The notes under the pieces were generated by a model, which saw only the letters and a list, made by a program, of their open reading frames with translations, was not told the origin of the DNA and searched no databases. Of a stretch of DNA of 12,642 bases, positions 6,571-12,642 are shown one piece after another (within the stretch, counting starts at the first letter, position 1; each line of letters starts with the position of its first letter). The stretch is from Gammaproteobacteria bacterium (GTDB lineage: Bacteria; Pseudomonadota; Gammaproteobacteria; Pseudomonadales; Porticoccaceae): assembly GCA_006227015.1 (NCBI GenBank), contig SBGI01000261.1:1-12642 (forward strand). The letters are read 5' to 3'. The translations under genes and the position numbers were made by a program.

Positions 6571-6593
6571 GGGTGGCTACCCGTTGGCCACCC
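6571..6593 (+). other. Intercistronic hairpin between bioB and bioF
   Basis: GGGTGGC (6571-6577) pairs perfectly with GCCACCC (6587-6593) around a 9-nt loop. It starts 8 nt after the bioB stop, and its 3' arm touches the bioF ribosome site GGGAG (6594-6598). No T-run follows, so it is not an intrinsic terminator. It could protect the bioB mRNA end or tune bioF translation; both are inference. Confidence 0.55.
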
Positions 6594-6603
6594 GGGAGTT
6601 CAC

Positions 6604-7791
6604 ATGTCCTTATCCATGGACCAACAGCTGCAACTGCGGCTGGCACAGCGCCGGGCGGATAATCTCTACCGACAGCGACACCTTCTACAGTCCGCCCAGA
6701 ACAGTATTGTTCAGGTCGATGGCAAGACTTGTGTGGCCTTCTGTAGTAATGATTACCTGGGTTTGGCTAGTCATCCCGCAGTTATCGACAGTCTGCGTCG
6801 TGGGGTGGAAACCTACGGGGTTGGCAGCGGTGCATCGCACCTGATTTACGGTCATTCACAGGAGCATCACGCTCTGGAAGAGGAATTAGCGGCCTTTACC
6901 GGCCGGCCTCGCGCACTGCTGTTCTCCACGGGTTACATGGCCAACCTGGGTACCATTCGCGCCCTGGTAGACAAGGGGGACCATGTGTTTGAAGACCGCC
7001 TCAACCACGCCTCCCTGCTCGATGGCGGTCTTGCCAGCAATGCCCGCTGTCAGCGTTTTAAGCACCGGGATGTCAGTGATCTTGCCCGACGCCTGGCTAA
7101 AACCACTGAAGGACGCAAGCTAGTGGTTACCGACGGGGTTTTCAGTATGGACGGCGATGTTGCCCCCTTGCCTGAAATGGCCGAGATCTGCCGCCAGTAC
7201 AACGGCTGGTTAATGGTGGATGATGCCCACGGTTTCGGCGTACTGGGAGAGCACGGTGGTGGCCTGACTGAACAGTATCAGCTCGATGTGGAGGAGCTGC
7301 CCATCCTGATGGGCACACTGGGTAAGGGTTTCGGTACGTTCGGCGCCTTTGTGGCCGGTTCCGAAGCTTTGATCGAAACGCTGATTCAATACGCACGTAC
7401 CTATATTTACACCACGGCGCTACCGCCCTCGGTGGCTGCGGCCACCCGGATCAGTTTGAAAATATTGCGTCGCGAGACTTGGCGCCGGGAAAAACTGCAA
7501 AGTCTTATCGCGCGCTTTCGACAGGGAATTGCCGATCTCGGTCTGGAGCTGATGGATTCATCGACGCCAATTCAGCCTGTGCTACTCAACGATGACGCGC
7601 TATGTCATAACGTGGGTGAAAGGCTTCGTGAAAAGGGCTTTCTGGTGGGCGCGATTCGCCCACCCACAGTGCCGCAGGGTAGTGCGCGCCTTAGGGTAAC
7701 CCTCTGTGCCGAACATACCGAGGAACAGGTCGATGCGCTTGTGGACGCTATCGACACCAGTCTTCGTGAATTGCAGAGCGACGGCCTGTGA
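6604..7791 (+). CDS. bioF: 8-amino-7-oxononanoate synthase BioF
   Basis: A PLP enzyme condensing pimeloyl-ACP (or -CoA) with L-alanine to give 7-keto-8-aminopelargonate. Its 395 residues carry the alpha-oxoamine synthase signatures: [11 protein letters not shown] near the N-terminus, [12 protein letters not shown], the [13 protein letters not shown] substrate-site stretch, [11 protein letters not shown], the D206-D-A-H209 PLP-ring contacts, and the Schiff-base lysine K241 in TLGKGFG. Length is typical (E. coli 384). GGGAG 5 nt before ATG 6604 is a strong ribosome site. The stop overlaps the next gene's GTG by 4 nt (GTGA), so BioF and BioHC translation are coupled. Confidence 0.97.
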   Translation: MSLSMDQQLQLRLAQRRADNLYRQRHLLQSAQNSIVQVDGKTCVAFCSNDYLGLASHPAVIDSLRRGVETYGVGSGASHLIYGHSQEHHALEEELAAFTGRPRALLFSTGYMANLGTIRALVDKGDHVFEDRLNHASLLDGGLASNARCQRFKHRDVSDLARRLAKTTEGRKLVVTDGVFSMDGDVAPLPEMAEICRQYNGWLMVDDAHGFGVLGEHGGGLTEQYQLDVEELPILMGTLGKGFGTFGAFVAGSEALIETLIQYARTYIYTTALPPSVAAATRISLKILRRETWRREKLQSLIARFRQGIADLGLELMDSSTPIQPVLLNDDALCHNVGERLREKGFLVGAIRPPTVPQGSARLRVTLCAEHTEEQVDALVDAIDTSLRELQSDGL

Positions 7792-9395
7792 TAGCGGTAC
7801 CCCTGACACACATCTCGGACGGATCGCTCGCTGTTTATGAGCATCCGTGTACCGACATCCCAGTCCAAGCAGAGCCATTGGTGTTGCTGCACGGGTGGGG
7901 TAGTGATAGCCGGATTTGGCAGGAAGCCCTGCCGTTGCTGACACCGCACTTTCACTTGCTACTGGTGGATTTGCCGGGTTTTGGTGACAGCCCTGTGCTT
8001 GATGATAATGATGGCCTGGACGATTTCCTCCAGGCGCTACTGGTAGTCTTGCCCGAACGGTGCAGTCTGGTGGGCTGGTCTCTGGGTGGCATGCTGGCGA
8101 CAGCCTTGGCCAGCCGTTACCCGGAGCGTATCGCTCAACTGGTGACCATTGCCAGCAATCCCTCCTTTGTTCAGACAAAGGATTGGGTCACCGCTATGCC
8201 TGGGAAAGTCTTTGCTGACTTCAGTGAATCATATCGGCAACAACCGGCACTCTGCCTGAAACGTTTCCAGGGGTTGCAGAGTCGTGGTGATGGACGCGAA
8301 AGGGATCTGGTCAAGCAATTGCGTGCTTTTTCCCGGTTACCTACTCCCTCCCAGGGAGCCGGCTGGCAGAGAGGTCTGGAGTTATTACAGGAACTGGATA
8401 ACCGTTCTGCACTGGCCGATTTGTCCGTCCCCGGCCTGCATATATTCGGCGACTCGGACCAGCTGGTTCCTGTGGCCACCGCCAAGGCCCTGCAGAATCT
8501 AAACCCCGCCCAGCAGGTGGTGGTACTCGATGAGACAGCTCATGTTCCGTTACTCAGTTGCCCTCAGCGACTGGTGGAGACCATTACCAACTATCTTCAG
8601 GCTGACCGCTACCGGCTGGATAAAGTACACATCGCAAAATCCTTCAGCCGGGCGGCAAACAGCTATGACAGCGTGGCACGACTGCAGCGCCAGGTGGGTC
8701 AACAATTACTGGAACAGTTGTCACCGGGGCTGGATTCGGCAAATGTTGTGGATCTGGGTTGTGGTACCGGTTATTTCACCACTCGGCTGGCTGAACGGTT
8801 TATGCCTGCCGCACTGAAAGGTATAGATCTGGCACAGGGCATGCTGGACTATGCTCGTCAGCATTACGGTGATTGCGCCACCTGGGTTTGTGATGATGCG
8901 GAGTCGCTTGCTTTACCAGATCGCAGTGTGGATCTGATTTTTTCCAATCTGGCCTTCCAGTGGTGTGAGCGGTTGCCTCAGTTGGCCGAGGAACTGGCGC
9001 GAGTCTTGAAGCCCGGAGGTGTAGTGGCCTTTACCTCACTGGGGGAGAAAACCCTGTACGAGTTACGCCAAGCTTGGGCAGCGGTAGACGGTTATGTTCA
9101 CGTCAATCGTTTTCTACCGGCACAGCAATGGCAGGAGGTCTTTGTCCAGGCAGGTTTCCACTTCAATTATTTTGCTGTGGAGCCAGAAGTGTTGCAGTAC
9201 CGGGATTTGCGTCACCTGACTTCTGAGCTGAAAGGGCTGGGGGCGCATAACGTCAATCAGGGGCGCAACCGCAAAATGACCGGGCGCGATCCTATTCGTC
9301 GTTTGATGAATGCTTACGAACAGTTCCGGGATGACGATGGCCAATTGCCGGCCACCTGGGAAGTGATTTATGGAGTCGCAAGGAAAGATGGCTAA
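7788..9395 (+). CDS. bioHC: BioH-BioC fusion: pimeloyl-ACP esterase + malonyl-ACP methyltransferase
   Basis: One uninterrupted 535-residue frame encodes two enzymes. Residues 1-271 are BioH, an alpha/beta hydrolase: oxyanion LHGWG (34-38), nucleophile Ser98 in GWSLGG, acid Asp224 in GDSDQLVP, base His252 in ETAHVPLL. It cleaves the methyl ester of pimeloyl-ACP. A linker of about ten residues (272-282) leads to BioC, about 278-535: [14 protein letters not shown] motif [11 protein letters not shown] (320-330), acidic GIDLAQGM, the BioC-typical SNLAFQWC (386-393), HVNRFLP and [13 protein letters not shown]. It methylates malonyl-ACP to prime pimelate synthesis. Separate bioH and bioC lie in this same order in Pseudomonas, so loss of a stop could have fused them. 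No ATG or GTG with a ribosome site occurs at the junction, so separate BioC synthesis is unlikely. The start is GTG, overlapping bioF by 4 nt. Confidence 0.95.
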   Translation: MIAVPLTHISDGSLAVYEHPCTDIPVQAEPLVLLHGWGSDSRIWQEALPLLTPHFHLLLVDLPGFGDSPVLDDNDGLDDFLQALLVVLPERCSLVGWSLGGMLATALASRYPERIAQLVTIASNPSFVQTKDWVTAMPGKVFADFSESYRQQPALCLKRFQGLQSRGDGRERDLVKQLRAFSRLPTPSQGAGWQRGLELLQELDNRSALADLSVPGLHIFGDSDQLVPVATAKALQNLNPAQQVVVLDETAHVPLLSCPQRLVETITNYLQADRYRLDKVHIAKSFSRAANSYDSVARLQRQVGQQLLEQLSPGLDSANVVDLGCGTGYFTTRLAERFMPAALKGIDLAQGMLDYARQHYGDCATWVCDDAESLALPDRSVDLIFSNLAFQWCERLPQLAEELARVLKPGGVVAFTSLGEKTLYELRQAWAAVDGYVHVNRFLPAQQWQEVFVQAGFHFNYFAVEPEVLQYRDLRHLTSELKGLGAHNVNQGRNRKMTGRDPIRRLMNAYEQFRDDDGQLPATWEVIYGVARKDG

Positions 9396-10080
9396 GAGGT
9401 TTTTTGTCACGGGCACCAACACCGGTGTGGGCAAAACATTGGTGACGTCAGCCCTGTTGTGTGCAGCCAGGCAAAGAGGCTTGCGCACGATTGGCCTGAA
9501 ACCCGTGGCCGCAGGCTGTGAACAGACCGAAGAAGGTTTGCGCAATGAGGATGCACTGGCGCTGCTGGCACAGACCACAGAGCCATTAAGTTACGCACAG
9601 ATCAACCCGGTGGCGTTGGCCCCGGCTATTGCGCCGCATATTGCTGCTGCAAAGGACAACCGTCGCCTCAGTGTTGATCGTCTGGCAGGTTTTTGTCGTG
9701 GCTCCATGATGTTGCCATCAGACCTGGTATTGGTTGAAGGTGCTGGCGGCTGGAGAGTGCCAGTAAATGAGAGGGAAACTTTTGCAGATTTCGTTAAAAT
9801 CCTGCAACTACCGGTAGTGTTGGTGGTCGGAATGGAACTGGGCTGTATTAATCATGCGTTGTTAACCGCCGAAGCGATTCGCAATGATGGCTTGGTTTTG
9901 GCCGGGTGGGTAGCCAATTCCGTGTTGCCCGAGATGGATTGTTTTGAGGATAACCTACAGTATTTAGAGCAAAGGTTGGGTTGTCCTCTCGTGGGTAACT
10001 TGCCGTTTATGGCAGAGGTCAGTGCCGATCAGGCGGCGACATATATGGCGCTGGACCAGCTGTTGGCAGCAGTGAATTAA
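9388..10080 (+). CDS. bioD: Dethiobiotin synthetase BioD
   Basis: An ATP-dependent carboxylase closing the ureido ring of 7,8-diaminopelargonate to give dethiobiotin. The 230-residue product has the P-loop G9-TNTGVGK16-T, the KPVAAG catalytic-lysine stretch (about 37), LRNEDALAL, VEGAGGWRVP, and the LGCINHALLTAE and LAGWVANSV segments shared with E. coli BioD. I chose ATG 9388 because MAKRFFVTG matches the E. coli start MSKRYFVTG; an in-frame ATG at 9370, six residues earlier with a GGGAAG upstream, is a real alternative. Either way it overlaps the end of bioHC (8 or 26 nt), so translation is coupled. BioA, which makes its substrate, is not encoded here. Confidence 0.96.
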   Translation: MAKRFFVTGTNTGVGKTLVTSALLCAARQRGLRTIGLKPVAAGCEQTEEGLRNEDALALLAQTTEPLSYAQINPVALAPAIAPHIAAAKDNRRLSVDRLAGFCRGSMMLPSDLVLVEGAGGWRVPVNERETFADFVKILQLPVVLVVGMELGCINHALLTAEAIRNDGLVLAGWVANSVLPEMDCFEDNLQYLEQRLGCPLVGNLPFMAEVSADQAATYMALDQLLAAVN

Positions 10081-10101
10081 ACGTTTAGAGGTAGACAAAT
10101 T

Positions 10102-10290
10102 ATGGGCATGCGAAGTGAAGAAGAGTACTCGGAGGAGGATCTGGAACGTATCCGTGGTGTGGTGAATTCCGGTATCCATTCCGTGGAGCGCAAGCCATTC
10201 CGTTTCCGTCTGCTGTTTTTGTGGTGGATTGTGGTCGCTGCTTTAGGTGGCGCCGCCTGGATTTTTGCTAGTTCCGTGGGCGCTGTTTAG
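10102..10290 (+). CDS. DUF3094-like small single-span membrane protein
   Basis: A 62-residue protein: an acidic, helical N-terminal half (about 1-20), a basic VERKPFRFR patch (28-36), then one membrane helix of about 21 residues (LLFLWWIVVAALGGAAWIFAS, 37-57). The positive patch before the helix suggests a cytoplasmic N-terminus. The acidic start, VERKPFR and terminal helix recall short gammaproteobacterial proteins I know as DUF3094; function is unknown. GAGG (10088-10091) supports ATG 10102; ATG 10108 is an alternative. It starts 21 nt after bioD and is probably the last gene of the bio transcript, without evidence of a biotin role. Its stop overlaps that of the convergent EVE gene. Confidence 0.8.
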   Translation: MGMRSEEEYSEEDLERIRGVVNSGIHSVERKPFRFRLLFLWWIVVAALGGAAWIFASSVGAV

Positions 10291-10751
10291 TCAACGCCGG
10301 CCATCGATTCGATGGTTTGCCACTCTTCAGTGGTCAGTGGTACCACCGATAGGCGGCTCTGTTTAAACAGCGTCATGTCCTTCAGGTTGGGGTTGGCCTT
10401 CAGTGCCGACAGCGGTAGAAGCTGAGCAAATTTCTTCAATAGTTTTACCTCTACCACATACCAGCGGGGATTCTCTGCCGTGGCTTTGGGGTCATAGTCA
10501 TTGCTTTCTACATCGAACTGGGCCGGGTCAGGATAACCGGCCTTTACGATTTTCATTATTCCTGCAACGCCTGGTCGGGGGCAGCCTGAATGGTAAAACA
10601 GCACCTTATTGCCAACCTGAACCCTGTCCCTTAGGTGATTGCGGGCCTGGTAGTTGCGAATCCCGTCCCAGCGGCACTGTTGTTGGGGTTCGACAGCCAG
10701 ATGATCAATGCCATAGACATCTGGTTCCGATTTAAAAAGCCAATAGTTCAT
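10287..10751 (-). CDS. EVE-domain (PUA/YTH-like) protein
   Basis: A 154-residue single-domain protein. The start MNYWLFKSEPDVYGIDHL and the following WDGIRNYQARNHLRD, G-KVLFYHSG and GVAGIMKIVK stretches are hallmarks of EVE (DUF55) proteins related to human THYN1. The fold is an aromatic-cage reader; EVE domains are thought to bind modified bases in DNA or RNA, but the ligand of this stand-alone type is not settled. Later DPRWYVVEV-like (NPRWYVVEV) and PLTTEEWQTI segments complete the family. I begin at ATG 10751 because the family starts MxYWLFKSEP; 20 further upstream residues are open but lie in a terminator hairpin. The stop overlaps that of the convergent gene at 10290. Confidence 0.9.
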   Translation of the reverse strand: MNYWLFKSEPDVYGIDHLAVEPQQQCRWDGIRNYQARNHLRDRVQVGNKVLFYHSGCPRPGVAGIMKIVKAGYPDPAQFDVESNDYDPKATAENPRWYVVEVKLLKKFAQLLPLSALKANPNLKDMTLFKQSRLSVVPLTTEEWQTIESMAGVD

Positions 10752-10765
10752 TCGAAAAACCATTA

Positions 10766-10797
10766 AGAAGGGCGGTCCCGCTTTACCGGAACCGCCC
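10766..10797 (-). terminator. Probable terminator after the MDR oxidoreductase gene
   Basis: GGGCGGT and ACCGCCC (10770-10776 and 10791-10797) form a 7-bp GC stem, extended by three more pairs after one mismatch, with a 6-nt loop. Read on the - strand it lies 28 nt beyond the stop at 10825 and is followed by TTCTT, a short imperfect T-tract. It would separate the oxidoreductase transcript from the EVE gene. Confidence 0.55.
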
Positions 10798-10824
10798 TCG
10801 TTGCGGCACAAAAGGGATTGTAGT

Positions 10825-11838
10825 TTATACGTCTTTAACGCGAACCATGAGCTTGCCCATATTGTCGCCCGTATAGAGTTTCTTCACGGCTTGCAGCGCG
10901 TTTTCCAGTCCGTCGGCGACGTCCAGACGGGCTTTAAGCTTGCCTTCTTTCATCCAGCCGATCAGTGCTTCAGTGGCTTCCGGATAGCGATCCATGTAAT
11001 CAAGAATGATGAAGCCTTGAATTTTCAGGCGGTGCATAAGAATCAGGCCGTAGTTGTAGGGACCGGGCACCGGCTCGGTGGCGTTGTACTGTGAAATCAG
11101 GCCACAGGTGGGTATGCGACCGTGCAGGTTCATCAGTTTCAGGCACTCGTCAAGAATCTTGCCGCCGACATTGTCGTAGTAAACATCAATGCCGTTGGGG
11201 CAGGCCTCAGCCAGCGCTTTTCCCACATCCTGGGTCTTGTAGTTGATGGCTGCATCGTAGCCGAGGTCCTCGGTGATCCAGCGGCATTTATCATCGGAAC
11301 CGGTCAGGCCCACAGCGCGGCAGCCCTTGATTTTGGCGATCTGGCCTACCAGGGAGCCGACAGCGCCGGCAGCGGTGGAAACCACAACAGTTTCACCGGG
11401 CTTCGGATCGCCGATATCCAGCAGGCAGAAATAGGCGGTGGGCCCGACTAGAGCCAAGGTGCCAAAGGCATCGATAACCGGCACATCACCGGTGTCACCC
11501 AGAAGGCCGACGCTGGCGGAGGAACCGATCTGATAGTCAGCCCAGGTGCCAATGCCGCTGACAATATCGCCTTCCTTGAATTCAGGGGTATTACTTTTGA
11601 TGACAGTGCCACAGACCACGCCGCGCATAGGTGCATCCAGCGCCACCGGCTCCATGTACTGTTCCATGTCACTCATCCAGATGCGGTTGGTGGGGTCCAG
11701 GGACAAGTAGTTGAGTCGAAACAGAATTTCGCCTTCTCCGGGCTCTGGAATGGCCTCATTTTCAAGGCTCAGAACATCATCGGTGATATCGCCAACAGGG
11801 CGCTTCCGCAAACGCCAGACGCGGTTTGTTTCATTCAT
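10825..11838 (-). CDS. Zinc-independent MDR oxidoreductase (CurA/PTGR-like)
   Basis: A 337-residue medium-chain dehydrogenase/reductase of the NADPH-dependent alkenal / 15-oxoprostaglandin reductase type (E. coli CurA, mammalian PTGR1). Visible features are the N-terminal GroES-like half with LNYLSLDPTNRIWM (42-55) and MRGVVCGTV (71-79), and the Rossmann half with TAAGAVGSLVGQIAKIKG (155-172), GSDDKCRWITEDLGYDAAINYK and IDVYYDNVGG. Structural-zinc cysteines are absent, as in this subfamily. Likely chemistry is reduction of the C=C bond of alpha,beta-unsaturated ketones or aldehydes; the substrate cannot be read. AGGAG 6-8 nt before ATG 11838 supports the start. It is 44 nt downstream of the DUF3237 gene and probably co-transcribed with it. 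Confidence 0.9.
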   Translation of the reverse strand: MNETNRVWRLRKRPVGDITDDVLSLENEAIPEPGEGEILFRLNYLSLDPTNRIWMSDMEQYMEPVALDAPMRGVVCGTVIKSNTPEFKEGDIVSGIGTWADYQIGSSASVGLLGDTGDVPVIDAFGTLALVGPTAYFCLLDIGDPKPGETVVVSTAAGAVGSLVGQIAKIKGCRAVGLTGSDDKCRWITEDLGYDAAINYKTQDVGKALAEACPNGIDVYYDNVGGKILDECLKLMNLHGRIPTCGLISQYNATEPVPGPYNYGLILMHRLKIQGFIILDYMDRYPEATEALIGWMKEGKLKARLDVADGLENALQAVKKLYTGDNMGKLMVRVKDV

Positions 11839-11882
11839 ACTTACTCTCCTGTGAGCATTTATTATTCGTGATTATTAATTGA

Positions 11883-12374
11883 TCAGCGGACCTGAAAAAC
11901 ATCATATTTGACATAGCCTTCCGGGCCAAACTGAATTTCTGTCATTTTATTGATGGTCTGGATTTCGTTGAGCCAGCCGTATTTTTCGGAAGCAGTTTGA
12001 AAGGTAGGCGCGGCAATGAAGTAGGGGACATCACGGTCCGTGAGAACTTCCCCATTATTGAGTCTCTCCATGACTTCCGGGGTGCTTTTGATAATGCCGT
12101 TGTAGGTAACATAGATGTGTTCGCCATCATCGGTTTCGACCAGTCCGCGTACGTCGAGGCGCATGGTCCCGGAGGGCATAATGCGCAACCAGTCAGCACC
12201 TGGCGCAACGAATTGGCCGTTGATCTTTGGCCCCTTGACCCAGCCTCCCGGGCGCACGTTGATGATAAGCAAGCTATCATCAATCGGCATCGGCGGGTCC
12301 AGTGGTGCGACATAACTCATCAGGTATTCAGTGGTGATATGGGTGGTGGGTAGCTGGCCTTCAGTTGCTGCCAT
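11883..12374 (-). CDS. DUF3237 family protein
   Basis: A 163-residue soluble protein. The succession LIINVRPGGWVKGPKINGQFVAPGADWLRIMPSG, then LDVRGLVETDDGEHIYVTYNGI and PYFIAAPTFQTASEKYGWLN, is the pattern of DUF3237 (UPF0311), a beta-barrel family of unknown reaction often found beside catabolic oxidoreductases. No signal peptide is present. ATG 12374 has AGGAG 8 nt upstream; 14 extra in-frame residues up to 12416 are not supported. It is followed by the MDR oxidoreductase in the same direction, so a shared pathway for a ketone or aromatic-derived substrate is reasonable inference. Confidence 0.88.
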   Translation of the reverse strand: MAATEGQLPTTHITTEYLMSYVAPLDPPMPIDDSLLIINVRPGGWVKGPKINGQFVAPGADWLRIMPSGTMRLDVRGLVETDDGEHIYVTYNGIIKSTPEVMERLNNGEVLTDRDVPYFIAAPTFQTASEKYGWLNEIQTINKMTEIQFGPEGYVKYDVFQVR

Positions 12375-12472
12375 GAAACTATCTCCTTGGAGTCTTCTTC
12401 GGATGGGTGTAGCCATGTCTGGCCATTTTGCATCTTCTTGTTTTTGAAATATTTTTAATCGTTATTATGGTG

Positions 12473-12508
12473 CCGGATAGTCGATGCTTCCGACACCGGA
12501 GTTTTTTT
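12473..12508 (+). terminator. Orphan terminator-like hairpin on the + strand
   Basis: CCGG (12473-12476) with CCGG (12496-12499) and, inside, GTCG (12480-12483) with CGAC (12491-12494) form a two-part stem with a small internal loop and a 7-nt apical loop, followed by AG and seven T. No + strand gene precedes it. On the - strand no T-run follows, so it would not serve the gene that ends at 12580. It may end an unrecognised short RNA, or be chance. Confidence 0.4.
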
Positions 12509-12579
12509 ATTCTATCTATAGTTGAATGCCCAGTACAATATTGCTCGAGCGGGTTTGCGCAATCTTTATTTTCGAAAGT

Positions 12580-12642
12580 TTAAAACCAGTCGAGGTCGCT
12601 TTTCAGAACGATTTCTTCCAGGTAGACAGCCGCCTCTCTGAA
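12580..12642 (-). CDS. C-terminal end of a gene running off the window
   Basis: The last 63 nt, read on the - strand, are open for 20 codons and then stop at TAA (12580-12582). The residues include VYLEEIVLKSDLDWF. The closing SDLDW resembles the S-x-LDWT segment of NmrA-like NAD(P)-binding proteins, in which more sequence would normally follow; such a short piece cannot settle identity. It would lie upstream of the DUF3237 gene in the same direction, with about 205 nt between them holding only the hairpin at 12473-12508. Confidence 0.35.
   Translation of the reverse strand, partial: FREAAVYLEEIVLKSDLDWF

Noticed and set aside
7600..8178. A 192-codon - strand open frame across the bioF/bioHC junction.
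   Set aside because: It is antisense to two well-identified enzymes, has a low-complexity Pro/Arg/His-rich translation and no ribosome site; it mirrors codon bias on the + strand.
9114..9578. A 154-codon - strand open frame across the end of bioHC and the start of bioD.
   Set aside because: It is antisense to the BioC C-terminus and the BioD P-loop, with no supporting signals.
10752..10811. An N-terminal extension of 20 residues on the EVE protein.
   Set aside because: The family starts at MNYWLFKSEP; the extra codons lie within the GC-rich terminator hairpin of the upstream gene.
12578..12590. Programmed -1 frameshifting at TTTAAAC near the right edge.
   Set aside because: The heptamer is not in the phase required by the frame that reads through it (codons are TGG TTT TAA), so slippage would not follow the known mechanism.

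Overview
The window reads as ordinary chromosome of a marine-type gammaproteobacterium. Close family resemblances (YqhA, CysE, BioB, BioF, BioD, NsrR) are all gammaproteobacterial. The order comF / bioB-bioF-bioH-bioC-bioD is the one known from Pseudomonas, and the moderate base composition and small accessory genes would suit a Cellvibrionales-like or neighbouring lineage; that placement is inference. I see no tRNA, rRNA, CRISPR array, insertion sequence or phage gene.

Left part (1-2892, + strand): a small five-cysteine protein with a clear terminator, the YqhA inner-membrane protein, then a compact three-gene unit: a group 1 truncated haemoglobin, a [2Fe-2S]/FAD/NAD(P)H reductase and an NsrR-type Rrf2 regulator. 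They are spaced 8 and 2 nt apart and preceded by a near-perfect 37-bp inverted repeat whose core resembles an NsrR box. Together they look like a self-regulated nitric-oxide detoxification operon, in effect a flavohaemoglobin split into a globin and a separate reductase.

Middle left (2896-5414, - strand): a secreted Sel1-repeat protein, a small DUF5062-like protein, serine O-acetyltransferase cysE and a ComF/GntX-type phosphoribosyltransferase. comF, cysE and the small gene are probably co-transcribed.

Middle right (5417-10290, + strand): a biotin operon, bioB-bioF-bioHC-bioD followed by a tiny DUF3094-like membrane protein. BioH (pimeloyl-ACP methyl ester esterase) and BioC (malonyl-ACP O-methyltransferase) are one 535-residue polypeptide, so the methylation that opens pimelate synthesis and the ester cleavage that closes it are tethered. 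A strong sigma-70 promoter (TTGACA-N16-TATGAT) sits before bioB, with a BirA-operator-like dyad overlapping its -35 box and reaching the start of divergent comF. bioA is not in the window.

Right part (10287-12642, - strand): an EVE-domain protein, a hairpin terminator, a zinc-independent MDR oxidoreductase (CurA-like) paired with a DUF3237 protein, an orphan + strand terminator-like hairpin, and the extreme C-terminus of another - strand reading frame running off the edge.
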